Below are positions 1 to 6,846 of a stretch of 12,986 nucleotides of DNA, one piece after another. Source of the stretch: Deltaproteobacteria bacterium (GTDB lineage Bacteria > Desulfobacterota > Binatia > Binatales > Binataceae). The translations under genes and the position numbers were made by a program. Below the pieces are notes generated by a model. That model was given only the letters and a program-made list of their open reading frames with translations. It did not search any database and was not told where the DNA came from. The stretch lies in assembly GCA_021780585.1 (NCBI GenBank), contig JAJXYM010000072.1, positions 1-12,986 on the forward strand. The letters are read 5' to 3'. How positions within the stretch are numbered: position 1 is the first letter of the stretch; every line of letters starts with the position of its first letter.

Positions 1-195
1 CGTCGCGTCGGTGCCGGTATGGCGAATCAGGCAGGGCCCCGACGCCTCGCAGAAAGCGACGCCAAACTTCACGCCCGGCACCGCCTGGACGATCGCCTCG
101 TAAAGGTCCTCGACCGTTTTTATGAAATGCGAATGGCCGACGATCACGTTGACGTCGTCGGCCGGCTTCGCAATTTCGATCGCCTGAAGTTCCAT
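1..195 (-). CDS. Adenosine-specific kinase family protein (PF04008-like), N-terminal part, cut by window edge
   Basis: The first 65 residues are visible; the rest lies beyond the left edge. The segments VIVGHSHFIKTVEDLYEA, VPGVKFGVAFCEASG and LIRHTG match my memory of the small adenosine-specific kinase family (formerly DUF355), best known from archaea such as Pyrobaculum and usually about 160 residues long. Adenosine binding or phosphorylation is inferred from the family only. The ATG at 195 is preceded by GAGGAA (204-209 on the complement) with an 8-base spacer, a good Shine-Dalgarno sequence that fixes the start. It is the last visible gene of a leftward group and starts 52 bases after the membrane protein gene ends, so co-transcription is likely. 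Its role in bacteria is not established. Confidence 0.82.
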   Translation of the reverse strand, partial: MELQAIEIAKPADDVNVIVGHSHFIKTVEDLYEAIVQAVPGVKFGVAFCEASGPCLIRHTGTDAT

Positions 196-247
196 CGTGG
201 AGTTTCCTCAAAATTCAGGGCTTTGCCCGCGATAAGGCGGCGGGAGT

Positions 248-739
248 TCACAAGCGCGAGGGGCCGGCGACCCGCCAGTCGCGGATCACCAGCGCGAGGT
301 CGATTACGTAGAGCGTAATCACGAGGTCGCCGAGCGTGGCCGCCGCCGCGCCCGGCGGCATCAGTTGCGCGCCTCCCCACAGGATGAACGCCGCGCCCAC
401 CATCGCGCGCTTGATCCATTCCATCGGCCCCGGCCGGGTCAGCGGCAGCATCGTGAAGAACGCCGCGCCGACGATCAGCAGCGGCGCCGCCGACGCGGGC
501 GCGTGGGCCGCGCGCCCGGCCAGCCCGCCGGCGATATCCCCCAGCATCAGCGCGACGCCGGCGACCAGCGCGATCGCGGCGAGCAGCCCGCCGATCGCGC
601 GCACGATCGGCTCGCCGCGCATCGGCGATTCGACCGTGGACGGGCGCGGCAAATCGCGCGCCGCGGCGTCCGAGGCGAGTTTCGCGTCGGCGCAATCGCA
701 GCGGCAGGCGCAGGCGATCGCCTCGTTCGTTGAATTCAT
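248..739 (-). CDS. Hypothetical four-helix membrane protein with alternating-Cys N-terminus
   Basis: This 163-residue protein belongs to no family I recognise. About four hydrophobic helices are visible, near residues 45-72, 84-100, 112-128 and 137-153, so it should sit in the inner membrane. The N-terminus is hydrophilic and carries four cysteines in strict alternation (C10, C12, C14, C16), which could bind a metal or be modified. The start ATG (737-739) overlaps the TGA of the upstream gene as ATGA, suggesting translational coupling. No separate Shine-Dalgarno sequence is seen. A second possible start is Met40, just before the first helix, which would remove the Cys cluster. The function is unknown. 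The gene is kept because of the coupling, the membrane-protein pattern and its place between two convincing genes. Confidence 0.65.
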   Translation of the reverse strand: MNSTNEAIACACRCDCADAKLASDAAARDLPRPSTVESPMRGEPIVRAIGGLLAAIALVAGVALMLGDIAGGLAGRAAHAPASAAPLLIVGAAFFTMLPLTRPGPMEWIKRAMVGAAFILWGGAQLMPPGAAAATLGDLVITLYVIDLALVIRDWRVAGPSRL

Positions 740-1122
740 CTGATCGATATTATTTTCGCGTCGAGGCGTCGGCTACCACCCGGGCACGGCCCGTCGGCGA
801 AACTCGCGAGCCGGCGCGCCGCCGCGGCGTCGGCAAGCGGCCGGCCCGCGCCGTCGATCGCCGCGACCCGTCCGCGCGCGTCGACCAGAAAACTCCATCG
901 GCAGCGCAGGCAGAGGTAGCGATGGCGGAACGGATCGAGGCCGTCGTGCGCGCCAAGCCGGACGATCACGAAAGCATGCCGGAGCGGCGCCGAGCGTTCG
1001 ATCATGTCCATGCGATCGCATGGCGCGGCGCGCTCGACGGTCTCGCGCGGTAAAACCGACGCTTCCGGCGGCGAACTCCGCCCCGACGATCGCCGTCGCA
1101 ATCGCGCGATCAGCTCGAACAT
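736..1122 (-). CDS. Small hypothetical protein with CxxC motif
   Basis: The protein is 128 residues if started at the ATG of 1122; in-frame ATGs at 1140 and 1143 would add six or seven residues. The second half looks like a folded small domain: HRYLCLRCRWSFLVD (C71, C74), then RGRVAAIDGAGRPL, then RRLASFADGPCPG (C113). CxxC followed by a single later Cys may be a half or degenerate zinc ribbon. The first about 60 residues are Arg/Ser-rich and may be disordered. Its stop codon overlaps the start of the membrane protein gene (ATGA), supporting a real gene in a coupled pair. I do not recognise a family. The reading frame also runs open upstream of 1122, but that part has low coding character. 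Confidence 0.55.
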   Translation of the reverse strand: MFELIARLRRRSSGRSSPPEASVLPRETVERAAPCDRMDMIERSAPLRHAFVIVRLGAHDGLDPFRHRYLCLRCRWSFLVDARGRVAAIDGAGRPLADAAAARRLASFADGPCPGGSRRLDAKIISIR

Positions 1123-1350
1123 GCCGATCCGCTGACGCATCATGCGTGCCCGCCGGATCTTCGCGAAGATGCGCGAGGTTGATGGCGTAAGCGCCGGGCG
1201 CATTGCAAAATGCCGCCGCGTCCGGGATGCGGAACGCAATTCGCGCCGGCGCCGAGACCGGGCCGACGCGCCCGCCCAGATGCGATTCATGCGCGTATTG
1301 CCGTCGATACGGTTGCGCGACGGCGCGCGCCGGACCACGATAGGCGCGGG
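1123..1350. other. Divergent intergenic region
   Basis: This region separates the leftward Cys-protein group from the rightward metallopeptidase gene, so it should hold promoters for both. Open frames run through it on both strands, but codon third positions are mixed rather than GC-rich and the products are Arg-rich nonsense. I could not pick a convincing -35/-10 pair. Confidence 0.35.
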
Positions 1351-1995
1351 GTGGATGCGGAGCCGAAACGGACGGGCGCGCGAACGATCGCCGGCCGCGG
1401 CGCGGCGGCCGGAACGCAATCGGCGCGTCCGTTGCCCGCCTTCTATTACCGCCTGTCGGCGCGGGCCCAGCGCTGCTATCTCAAAAGCGACTCGCTCGAA
1501 CGCTACGACCTTGCGCCCAGCGCGGCGGCGCTCAAGATCACGGCGCGGCTGGTCGCGGTCCTGCCCGACGCCGCCCCGTCGCTCGCCCAGCGCGGCGTTC
1601 AGGCGCTCGCGAACGAACTATGCCGCCTGCTCGGCGCCGCCCCCGTCCGCATCGAAGTGCGCGGCGTGCGGCCGCATAATGCGCGCGGCGAGCTGCATGG
1701 CATCTTCTATCCCGACGGCGTCGGCCGGCCGATCGCGTCGCCGCCCGGGGCGACCGGCGCTCCGCGCCGCGATCGCGAACCGCTGATCATCCTCTGGATG
1801 CGCACGGCGCAACGCCATGACGTGGTCAAACCGCGCACCTTCCTGCGCACGCTGATGCACGAACTGGGGCACTATCTCGACTACGCCCATTTCCGGCTCG
1901 ACGACTCGTATCACACCAGCGGCTTCTTCAAGCGCGAGTCGTTCCTGATTCGCGCGCTGCTTCCGGAAGCGAACGACGGCGCGCCGCGCCCGTGA
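1351..1995 (+). CDS. HELGH zinc-metallopeptidase-like protein, uncharacterised
   Basis: A zincin-type motif HELGH is seen at residues 170-174 (counted from the GTG at 1351): two His zinc ligands and the catalytic Glu171. It is followed by YLDYAHFRLDDSYHTSGFF and KRESFLIRALL. The His in SYHTSGF or the Glu in KRESF are candidates for the third ligand. The middle part (LIILWMRTA, then RTFLRTLMHELGH) gives the strand-then-helix order expected before an active-site helix. There is no signal peptide, so it is probably cytoplasmic. The conserved-looking part begins about LPAFYYRLSARAQRCYL (1432 on). The GTG at 1351 has a weak AGGCG upstream; an ATG at 1210 is possible, but the intervening codons look non-coding. 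A small helical protein gene follows. The substrate is unknown, and it could be an inactive structural relative. Confidence 0.72.
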   Translation: MDAEPKRTGARTIAGRGAAAGTQSARPLPAFYYRLSARAQRCYLKSDSLERYDLAPSAAALKITARLVAVLPDAAPSLAQRGVQALANELCRLLGAAPVRIEVRGVRPHNARGELHGIFYPDGVGRPIASPPGATGAPRRDREPLIILWMRTAQRHDVVKPRTFLRTLMHELGHYLDYAHFRLDDSYHTSGFFKRESFLIRALLPEANDGAPRP

Positions 1996-2053
1996 GACGG
2001 TATCGCGCCGGCGCTTGACAGCCGCGCCGCCGATGCCGATAGCCTTGCACGCG

Positions 2054-2512
2054 ATGGGGCTCCTCGAGCGTATCCGATCGTCCCTCCGATCGCGCCCGCG
2101 TCCAATCGATCGCCTCGCCACGATCGCGGCCGGCTACGAGTCGCTCGCCGCCGCGCTCGAGCGTCATCACGCGCTCTGCCGGCTGGGCGCGATTCGCGAC
2201 GAACTGCGCCGGCTCGCCGCCGAAACCGCCGCCCAGGCCGCGATGATCCGCGGGCTGTCGCTCGCGCGCGGGATAACGCCCGCGCCGGCCGCGCCGCCCG
2301 CGCCCAACGGCGCGAACAACTGGGCGCGCCTGTCCGGCGACCTCGCGGCGCAATTGAGTTTGTATCGGGAAACGCTCCGCGCGCTGGCGGAACTGGAAGG
2401 CGGCGACCCCGAACTCGCCGCGCGGCTCAGGCTGTTCGCCGCGACCGAGGACCGCAATCTCGGCGCGCTGCGCCGGCTCGCGCTGCTATGCGATCCGCTG
2501 GCGCTCGATTAG
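2054..2512 (+). CDS. Small helical hypothetical protein
   Basis: A protein of about 152 residues from the ATG at 2054 (MGLLERIRSSL). Alternative in-frame starts are ATG 2033 and TTG 2015; none has a clear Shine-Dalgarno sequence. It is almost entirely predicted helix, with Glu/Arg/Leu-rich stretches: ESLAAALERHHALCRLGAI, RDELRRLAAETAAQAAMI and, after an Ala/Pro linker near residues 80-93, WARLSGDLAAQLSLYRETL and FAATEDRNLGALRRL. The spacing of acidic residues on helices loosely recalls four-helix ferritin-like bundles, but no clear metal-site motif is present, so I do not assign that. It starts 58 bases after the metallopeptidase gene on the same strand and ends 5 bases from the convergent manC stop. 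It is probably co-transcribed with the metallopeptidase. Function unknown. Confidence 0.6.
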   Translation: MGLLERIRSSLRSRPRPIDRLATIAAGYESLAAALERHHALCRLGAIRDELRRLAAETAAQAAMIRGLSLARGITPAPAAPPAPNGANNWARLSGDLAAQLSLYRETLRALAELEGGDPELAARLRLFAATEDRNLGALRRLALLCDPLALD

Positions 2513-2517
2513 CCCGC

Positions 2518-3615
2518 TCAGAGGTAATGGTCGAGGCCGCGCCGCGCCAGTTCCTCGGTTACGCGGCGGATTTCCTGCGACGATGAAAGCCGCGCGATCA
2601 GGATCGCGTCGCCGGTATCCACCGCGACCAGATCGGTCACCCCCAGCAGCACCATCAGGCGTTTGCCGCCACGCGCGAGCACGCCTTCCGCGCCGAGCGC
2701 GATCACGTTGCCGCTCAGCACGTTGGCGCCGTCGGCCGGCTTGAGCGCCTCGAACAAACCCTCCCAACTGCCGACGTCGAACCAGCTAAAGCCGGCGCGC
2801 ACGCCCAGCACGTTGCGGCTTTTTTCCGCCACCACGCGATCGAAGGAATCGAATTCGAGCGCGCGATAAAAGCTCGGCAATTCGCGCGCGCCGATCGCGC
2901 CGAAACGTTCCATCGCGACGGCCAGCCCCGGCGCATGACGCCGCAACTCGGCCGCGAGCACGCCGACCCGCATCACGAACATCCCCGCGTTCCACAGATA
3001 GCGCCCCGACTTCACCATCCGGCGCGCGACCGCTGGCGCGGGTTTCTCGACAAAGCGCGCGACTTTGAAGCCGGCGCCGACGGCCGGTCCGATTTGCTGA
3101 TAGCCGTAGCCGGTTTCGGCGCGCGTCGGCGTGACGCCCACCACCACGATCGCGTCGTGGCTATGCGCAAGGCCGAGCGCTTGCGCGATCGTCGCGCGAA
3201 AACCTTCCGCCGGCGTCACGTAATGGTCCGCCGGCATCACCGCGACCGCCGTCTCCGCGCCGCGCCGCCGCGCGATCGTCGCCGCGCCATAGGCGATCGC
3301 GACCGCGGTGCCGCGTCCCTGCGGCTCGACGATCAGGTTCTCCGCCGGAATTATTCCGTTGAGCGCCTTGCGAAACGGCGCGCGCTGTTCGGCCGAGGCC
3401 AGCACGAAAATCCGCTCCGCCGGAATCAATGGCCGAACCCGCGCAATCGTGTCGGCCAGCAGCGTCGTGCGCCCGTCGATCGCAAACAGCGGCTTGGGCC
3501 GTCCCGCCCGGCTCTCCGGCCAAAATCTCGTCCCGCGTCCGCCCGCGATAATCAGCGCCGCCGCGTCCTGGCCGGCGACCGGCGCCGCGCCCGTCGCTCC
3601 GCGCGCGCGTTTCAC
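2518..3615 (-). CDS. manC: Mannose-1-phosphate guanylyltransferase
   Basis: Makes GDP-mannose from mannose-1-phosphate and GTP in the cytoplasm, the activated sugar for mannose-, fucose- or rhamnose-type surface glycans. The 365-residue product shows the nucleotidyltransferase signature GGRGTRFWPESR (from residue 25) with the conserved Lys of RPKPLF (K41), VEPQGRGTA, the metal-binding VMPADHYV (D130), FVEKPAP, YLWNAGMFVM, and SWFDVGSWEGLFEAL. Its length fits a monofunctional enzyme without the C-terminal isomerase domain of bifunctional ManC/AlgA. The start is GTG (3613-3615), overlapping the TGA of the mutase gene as GTGA, so the two are translationally coupled and catalyse consecutive steps. 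A short Arg/Ala-rich tail precedes the catalytic domain. Family assignment is firm; the exact glycan served is unknown. Confidence 0.93.
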   Translation of the reverse strand: MKRARGATGAAPVAGQDAAALIIAGGRGTRFWPESRAGRPKPLFAIDGRTTLLADTIARVRPLIPAERIFVLASAEQRAPFRKALNGIIPAENLIVEPQGRGTAVAIAYGAATIARRRGAETAVAVMPADHYVTPAEGFRATIAQALGLAHSHDAIVVVGVTPTRAETGYGYQQIGPAVGAGFKVARFVEKPAPAVARRMVKSGRYLWNAGMFVMRVGVLAAELRRHAPGLAVAMERFGAIGARELPSFYRALEFDSFDRVVAEKSRNVLGVRAGFSWFDVGSWEGLFEALKPADGANVLSGNVIALGAEGVLARGGKRLMVLLGVTDLVAVDTGDAILIARLSSSQEIRRVTEELARRGLDHYL

Positions 3616-4970
3616 AGGCTCGCGCCCAGCTCTTTCAGCTTGGCCTCGAACAGCGCGCGAATCTCGCCCAGCGTCCCTTCGTCCTTCGCCTCAAAGCGCA
3701 TCACCAGCGCGGGCTGCGTGTTCGAGGCGCGCACGAGCCCCCATCCGCCGGGAAAATTCACTCGCGCGCCGTCGATATCGATCGTGTCGTAATGCGCGCG
3801 GAAGTATTCCGCCGCCTTGCGCACGACCTCGAATTTCCTGTCGTCCGGACAATCCAGCCGCAGTTCCGGCGTGAAACTGGTCCGCGGCAGGTCCGCCAGC
3901 AACTGGCCGAGCGTTCGGCCTTCGCGCCCAAGGATTTCGAGCAGCCTGAACGAGGCGTAGATCGCGTCGTCAAAGCCGTAATAGCGGTCGTTGAAAAACA
4001 TATGCCCGCTCATCTCGCCGGCCAGCGCCGCGTGCTCTTCCTTGAGCTTGCTCTTGATCAGCGAATGGCCCGTCTTCCACATGATCGGCCGGCCGCCGTG
4101 CCGCGCGATATCGTCATACATCCGCTGCGAGCATTTGACGTCGCCGATAATCGCCGCGCCCGGCCGTTCCTTCAGAATCGATCGCGCGTAGACCACCATC
4201 TGCTCGTCGCCCCAGACGATGCGCCCATGCTCATCGACCGCGCCGATCCGGTCGGCGTCGCCGTCGTACGCGATGCCGATTTCCGCGCCGGAATTTTTCA
4301 CCGCCGCCTGCAGGTCGCGCATGTTCTCTTCGACCGTCGGATCGGGATGATGATGCGGGAAGCGGCCGTCCATCTCGATATACAATTCGACCGTCTCCAG
4401 CCCCATCTCGCGCATCAGCGGCGCCGCGACCGCCCCGCCGCATCCGTTGCCGCCGTCGATCGCCACCTTCATCCCGGGCCGCACGTGAATATTGCGCTTG
4501 ATATAGTCGCGATAGTCGGGCAGCACCGGCCGCGCCGTGAGCTTGCCCTTGCCTCCGCTCGACGCGAACGCGCGCGTCTCGATAATCTCCCGCACCCGCT
4601 GAATCTCGGCGCCGAAAATCGTCGACGGCCCCACGCCCAGCTTGAACCCGTTGTACTCGGCCGCGTTATGACTGCCGGTGATCATCGCGCCGCCGTCCAT
4701 CTCCCAGTGCCGCACCGAAAAATAGAGCAGCGGCGTCGGCACGACGCCGATATCGACCACGTCGATCCCGGCCGGCAGGAGACCCTCGATCAGCAGATCG
4801 CGCAGCGCGTCCGAAGTCAGCCGGCAATCGCGCCCCAGCGTAATCGTGCGCTTGCCGGCCTGATGCAGGAGGGTCGCGTACGCGCGGCCCAAATCGACAA
4901 CGAACTCGTCGTCGAAATCCTCTTCCACCACACCCCGAATATCGTATTCGCGAAAGACTTGTGGATTCAT
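3612..4970 (-). CDS. manB: Phosphomannomutase/phosphoglucomutase
   Basis: An alpha-D-phosphohexomutase that interconverts hexose-6-phosphate and hexose-1-phosphate, supplying Man-1-P to the coupled manC and possibly Glc-1-P to glgC. It has 452 residues, the usual size for the AlgC-type bifunctional PMM/PGM. Motifs in order: FREYDIRG near the N-terminus; the phosphoserine loop TGSHNAAEYNG with Ser100; the metal loop YDGDADRIG (Asp236, 238, 240); the sugar-specificity loop GEMSGHMFF; and the phosphate-binding RASNTQPALVMRFEA near the end. The usual Pro after SHN is Ala here. The start ATG at 4970 was chosen because MNPQVFREYDIRG matches the family N-terminus. The frame stays open to 5051, but those 27 extra residues resemble nothing. 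A weak CAGGT lies just upstream. Substrate preference (Man versus Glc) cannot be read from sequence alone. Confidence 0.93.
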   Translation of the reverse strand: MNPQVFREYDIRGVVEEDFDDEFVVDLGRAYATLLHQAGKRTITLGRDCRLTSDALRDLLIEGLLPAGIDVVDIGVVPTPLLYFSVRHWEMDGGAMITGSHNAAEYNGFKLGVGPSTIFGAEIQRVREIIETRAFASSGGKGKLTARPVLPDYRDYIKRNIHVRPGMKVAIDGGNGCGGAVAAPLMREMGLETVELYIEMDGRFPHHHPDPTVEENMRDLQAAVKNSGAEIGIAYDGDADRIGAVDEHGRIVWGDEQMVVYARSILKERPGAAIIGDVKCSQRMYDDIARHGGRPIMWKTGHSLIKSKLKEEHAALAGEMSGHMFFNDRYYGFDDAIYASFRLLEILGREGRTLGQLLADLPRTSFTPELRLDCPDDRKFEVVRKAAEYFRAHYDTIDIDGARVNFPGGWGLVRASNTQPALVMRFEAKDEGTLGEIRALFEAKLKELGASL

Positions 4971-5112
4971 TAACCTGTAATTTTGTGTGGCGCGAACCCT
5001 TGGCGCAACCACCTCGCGACCGATAACTCGAATCGGAGGGCGATGCGCCAAATAAGCATGTTCAAAAACGATAAATCATCAATTATCCCGTCAATTCCGA
5101 CAATTTTACCTC
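4971..5112. promoter_or_regulatory. AT-rich divergent promoter region between the mutase and SDR genes
   Basis: The two genes diverge here, so both promoters must lie in these 142 bases. The part 5052-5112 is clearly AT-richer than its surroundings. On the minus strand TTGACG (complement of 5089-5094) followed after 15 bases by TATCGT (complement of 5068-5073) is a weak sigma70-like candidate for the manB-manC operon. On the plus strand no good match is seen, and the SDR ATG has no Shine-Dalgarno sequence, which would fit a short or absent leader. Exact sites are not supported. Confidence 0.4.
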
Positions 5113-5886
5113 ATGGATGAATCGATCGATCCGCCCGCCGCGCCGACTCAGGCTCCCGTCGCGATCGTCACCGGAGCCGGCCGCGGTATCGGCCGCGCCG
5201 TCGCGATCGCGCTGGCCCGCGCCGGCTACTCGCTCTGCCTGGCGGCGCGCACCCACGAGGAGTTGGAGCGGACCCGCGCCGCCACCGGACTCGCGCCCAA
5301 TCGCGCGCTGATCGTGCTGCTCGATTTGGCCGACGAAGCGGCGCCCGAAAATCTGATCGACGCCACGCTCGAGCGTTACGGCCGGCTTGACGTGCTCGTC
5401 AACAACGCCGGATGGGCCCCGCCGCGCACGCCGCTAATCCGGATGGCCCCGGCCGATCAGGACCGCGTCCTGGCGCTGAATCTGCGCGCGCCGATCGCGC
5501 TGGCCCGCCTCGCCGCCGCCCATTTTGCCGCGCTTGAGGGCGACCAGCGGGCGCTCCGCGCGATCGTCAATATCGCCTCCGCCGCCGCCCGGACGACTCC
5601 CGCCGGCGAGGCGGTTTACGCGGCGGCCAAGGCGGGACTGGTCGCCTTCACCCACGCGGCCTTCGCCGAATTGCGCGCGCGCGAAGTCCGCATCGCGGTA
5701 GTGCTTCCCGGCCTCGTCGATACCGCCCTGATTCCGCCCAACAAACGCCTCGACCGCACGCTGATGCTGCGCGCGGAGGACGTCGCCGCGGCGGTGATGC
5801 AGGTGGTCGCGGCGCCGCCGGGGGCCTGCCCGGTCGAAATCACGCTCGAACCGCTGAGCGATCCGATGCGCCCGCGGCGCGCCTGA
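5113..5886 (+). CDS. Short-chain dehydrogenase/reductase (SDR) family oxidoreductase
   Basis: A classical SDR of 257 residues with a single Rossmann domain. The cofactor motif TGAGRGIG is at 20-27, followed by the second strand LCLAART; the Arg after AA suggests NADP(H) preference, an inference. NNAG is at 97-100. The catalytic set is Ser156 (IVNIASA), Tyr169 and Lys173 (YAAAK) with the normal 13-residue Ser-Tyr spacing. VVLPGLVDTAL follows the active site as in family members. The N-terminal about 14 residues are a Pro/Ala-rich tail. No Shine-Dalgarno sequence precedes the ATG. Substrate specificity cannot be inferred; 3-oxoacyl and sugar or alcohol reductases all share these motifs. A CPBP protease gene follows after about 66 bases on the same strand, but no functional link is evident. 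Confidence 0.9.
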   Translation: MDESIDPPAAPTQAPVAIVTGAGRGIGRAVAIALARAGYSLCLAARTHEELERTRAATGLAPNRALIVLLDLADEAAPENLIDATLERYGRLDVLVNNAGWAPPRTPLIRMAPADQDRVLALNLRAPIALARLAAAHFAALEGDQRALRAIVNIASAAARTTPAGEAVYAAAKAGLVAFTHAAFAELRAREVRIAVVLPGLVDTALIPPNKRLDRTLMLRAEDVAAAVMQVVAAPPGACPVEITLEPLSDPMRPRRA

Positions 5887-5940
5887 CGGCTCGCGCCCGC
5901 GCGCCGCTCGCCAAACGCCAGGCCCCGGTTTCGCCGCCCA

Positions 5941-5946
5941 GGGAGG
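5941..5946 (+). promoter_or_regulatory. Shine-Dalgarno sequence GGGAGG for the CPBP protease gene
   Basis: GGGAGG is a near-perfect anti-16S match. In the protease frame the codon at a 6-base spacing is ACG (5953), not ATG, GTG or TTG. The site supports translation starting here rather than at TTG 6079. Confidence 0.5.
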
Positions 5947-5952
5947 TTAGTC

Positions 5953-6846
5953 ACGCCGCACCGCCACCGCATCGCCAGAGGTTCCTTCACGATCCGCTTC
6001 GCGATCGCGCTTGCCGCCGGTCTCGCCGCCGCCGTAATTCTCGCGCCCGTCGCGGCCGGCGCGGTCGCCGCGCTCGGTTTGCGCTTTCCGTTCCCGCGCA
6101 TCTTCGACCGGGTGGTGATGGCGACGCTGCTCGCAACGCTGCTGATCGCCTCGCGCGCGCTCGGCTTCGTCGCGCTGGTCCGGGCGGGATTCGCCGCGCC
6201 GCGCGCCAATCTGCCGCGCTGCGCGCTCGGTCTGGCCGTGGCGCTCGCCACGATCGCGATCCTGTTCGCGCTCGCCGCGCCGCCGAACCATCGCGCGACG
6301 CTCGGCGCGACGATCGCGCGCGCCGCCGCGCATCTGCCGGCCGCGCTCGCGATCGCGCTTATCGAAGAGGCTTTTTTCCGCGCCTTTCTGCTGGCCGGAA
6401 TTCGCGGCGACCTGGGTCCGCGCGCGGCGCTGATCGTGAGTTCGGCGTTTTACGCCGTCGTTCATCTGATCCGTTCGCCGGCGCACTATTATCTGGCCGG
6501 CTACCATCCCGCCGCCGGACTTCGCAATCTGGCCGCCAGCGCCGAACTACTCGCCCATCCCGCCGCCGCGGCCCCCACCCTGCTTGGGCTGTTCCTGCTG
6601 GGCCTCGCGCTGGGCGAGGCCTTGCTACTGACGGGCAACGTCTGGATGGCGGTCGGGATGCACGCGGGATTCGTGCTCGGCGCGAAAAGCTGGCCGGCGT
6701 TCGTCAATGGCGCGACGCCGCCGCGATGGCTCGCCGGGCCGGGACCCGTGCCGCTAATCGCGGCCCCGGCGGCGTGGATCGCCGCAATCGTGATCTGTGC
6801 GCTGATGCCGCCGCTGACGGGCCGGCGCGGCTATTTCAAATCGTAA
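5953..6846 (+). CDS. CPBP family intramembrane metalloprotease (CAAX protease-like)
   Basis: A multi-helix membrane protein with the three CPBP/Abi motifs: EEAFFR (Glu138, Glu139, Arg143), FYAVVH (His171) and NVWMAVGMHAGF (His237), numbered from the ACG at 5953. The Glu and His residues form the buried active site in this family, which includes Rce1-like CAAX proteases and bacterial Abi proteins; the bacterial substrates are mostly unknown. Hydrophobic helices are plain throughout, including one at 6001-6060 that is lost if translation starts at TTG 6079, the first canonical start codon. The in-frame stretch 5953-6078 has coding-like codons and a GGGAGG just upstream, so I extend the gene to the non-canonical ACG; the start is uncertain. 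The 3' end overlaps the convergent acyltransferase gene by 16 bases. Confidence 0.83.
   Translation, partial: TPHRHRIARGSFTIRFAIALAAGLAAAVILAPVAAGAVAALGLRFPFPRIFDRVVMATLLATLLIASRALGFVALVRAGFAAPRANLPRCALGLAVALATIAILFALAAPPNHRATLGATIARAAAHLPAALAIALIEEAFFRAFLLAGIRGDLGPRAALIVSSAFYAVVHLIRSPAHYYLAGYHPAAGLRNLAASAELLAHPAAAAPTLLGLFLLGLALGEALLLTGNVWMAVGMHAGFVLGAKSWPAFVNGATPPRWLAGPGPVPLIAAPAAWIAAIVICALMPPLTGRRGYFKS

Noticed and set aside
1210..1350. Upstream ATG start at 1210 for the metallopeptidase
   Set aside because: Codon third positions in this stretch are mixed and the product is Pro/Arg-rich; the GTG at 1351 is preferred, though not proven.
2935..4973. Two long rightward open frames (2935-3792 and 3792-4973) opposite manC and the mutase
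   Set aside because: They are mirror images of strongly conserved genes on the other strand; the products are His/Arg-rich with no domain, as expected from high-GC antisense frames.
4971..5051. N-terminal extension of the mutase to 5051
   Set aside because: The 27 added residues have no family match; MNPQVFREYDIRG at 4970 is the typical start.
5616..6507. Leftward open frames opposite the SDR and CPBP protease genes
   Set aside because: Ala/Arg-rich low-complexity products, overlapping genes with intact family motifs.
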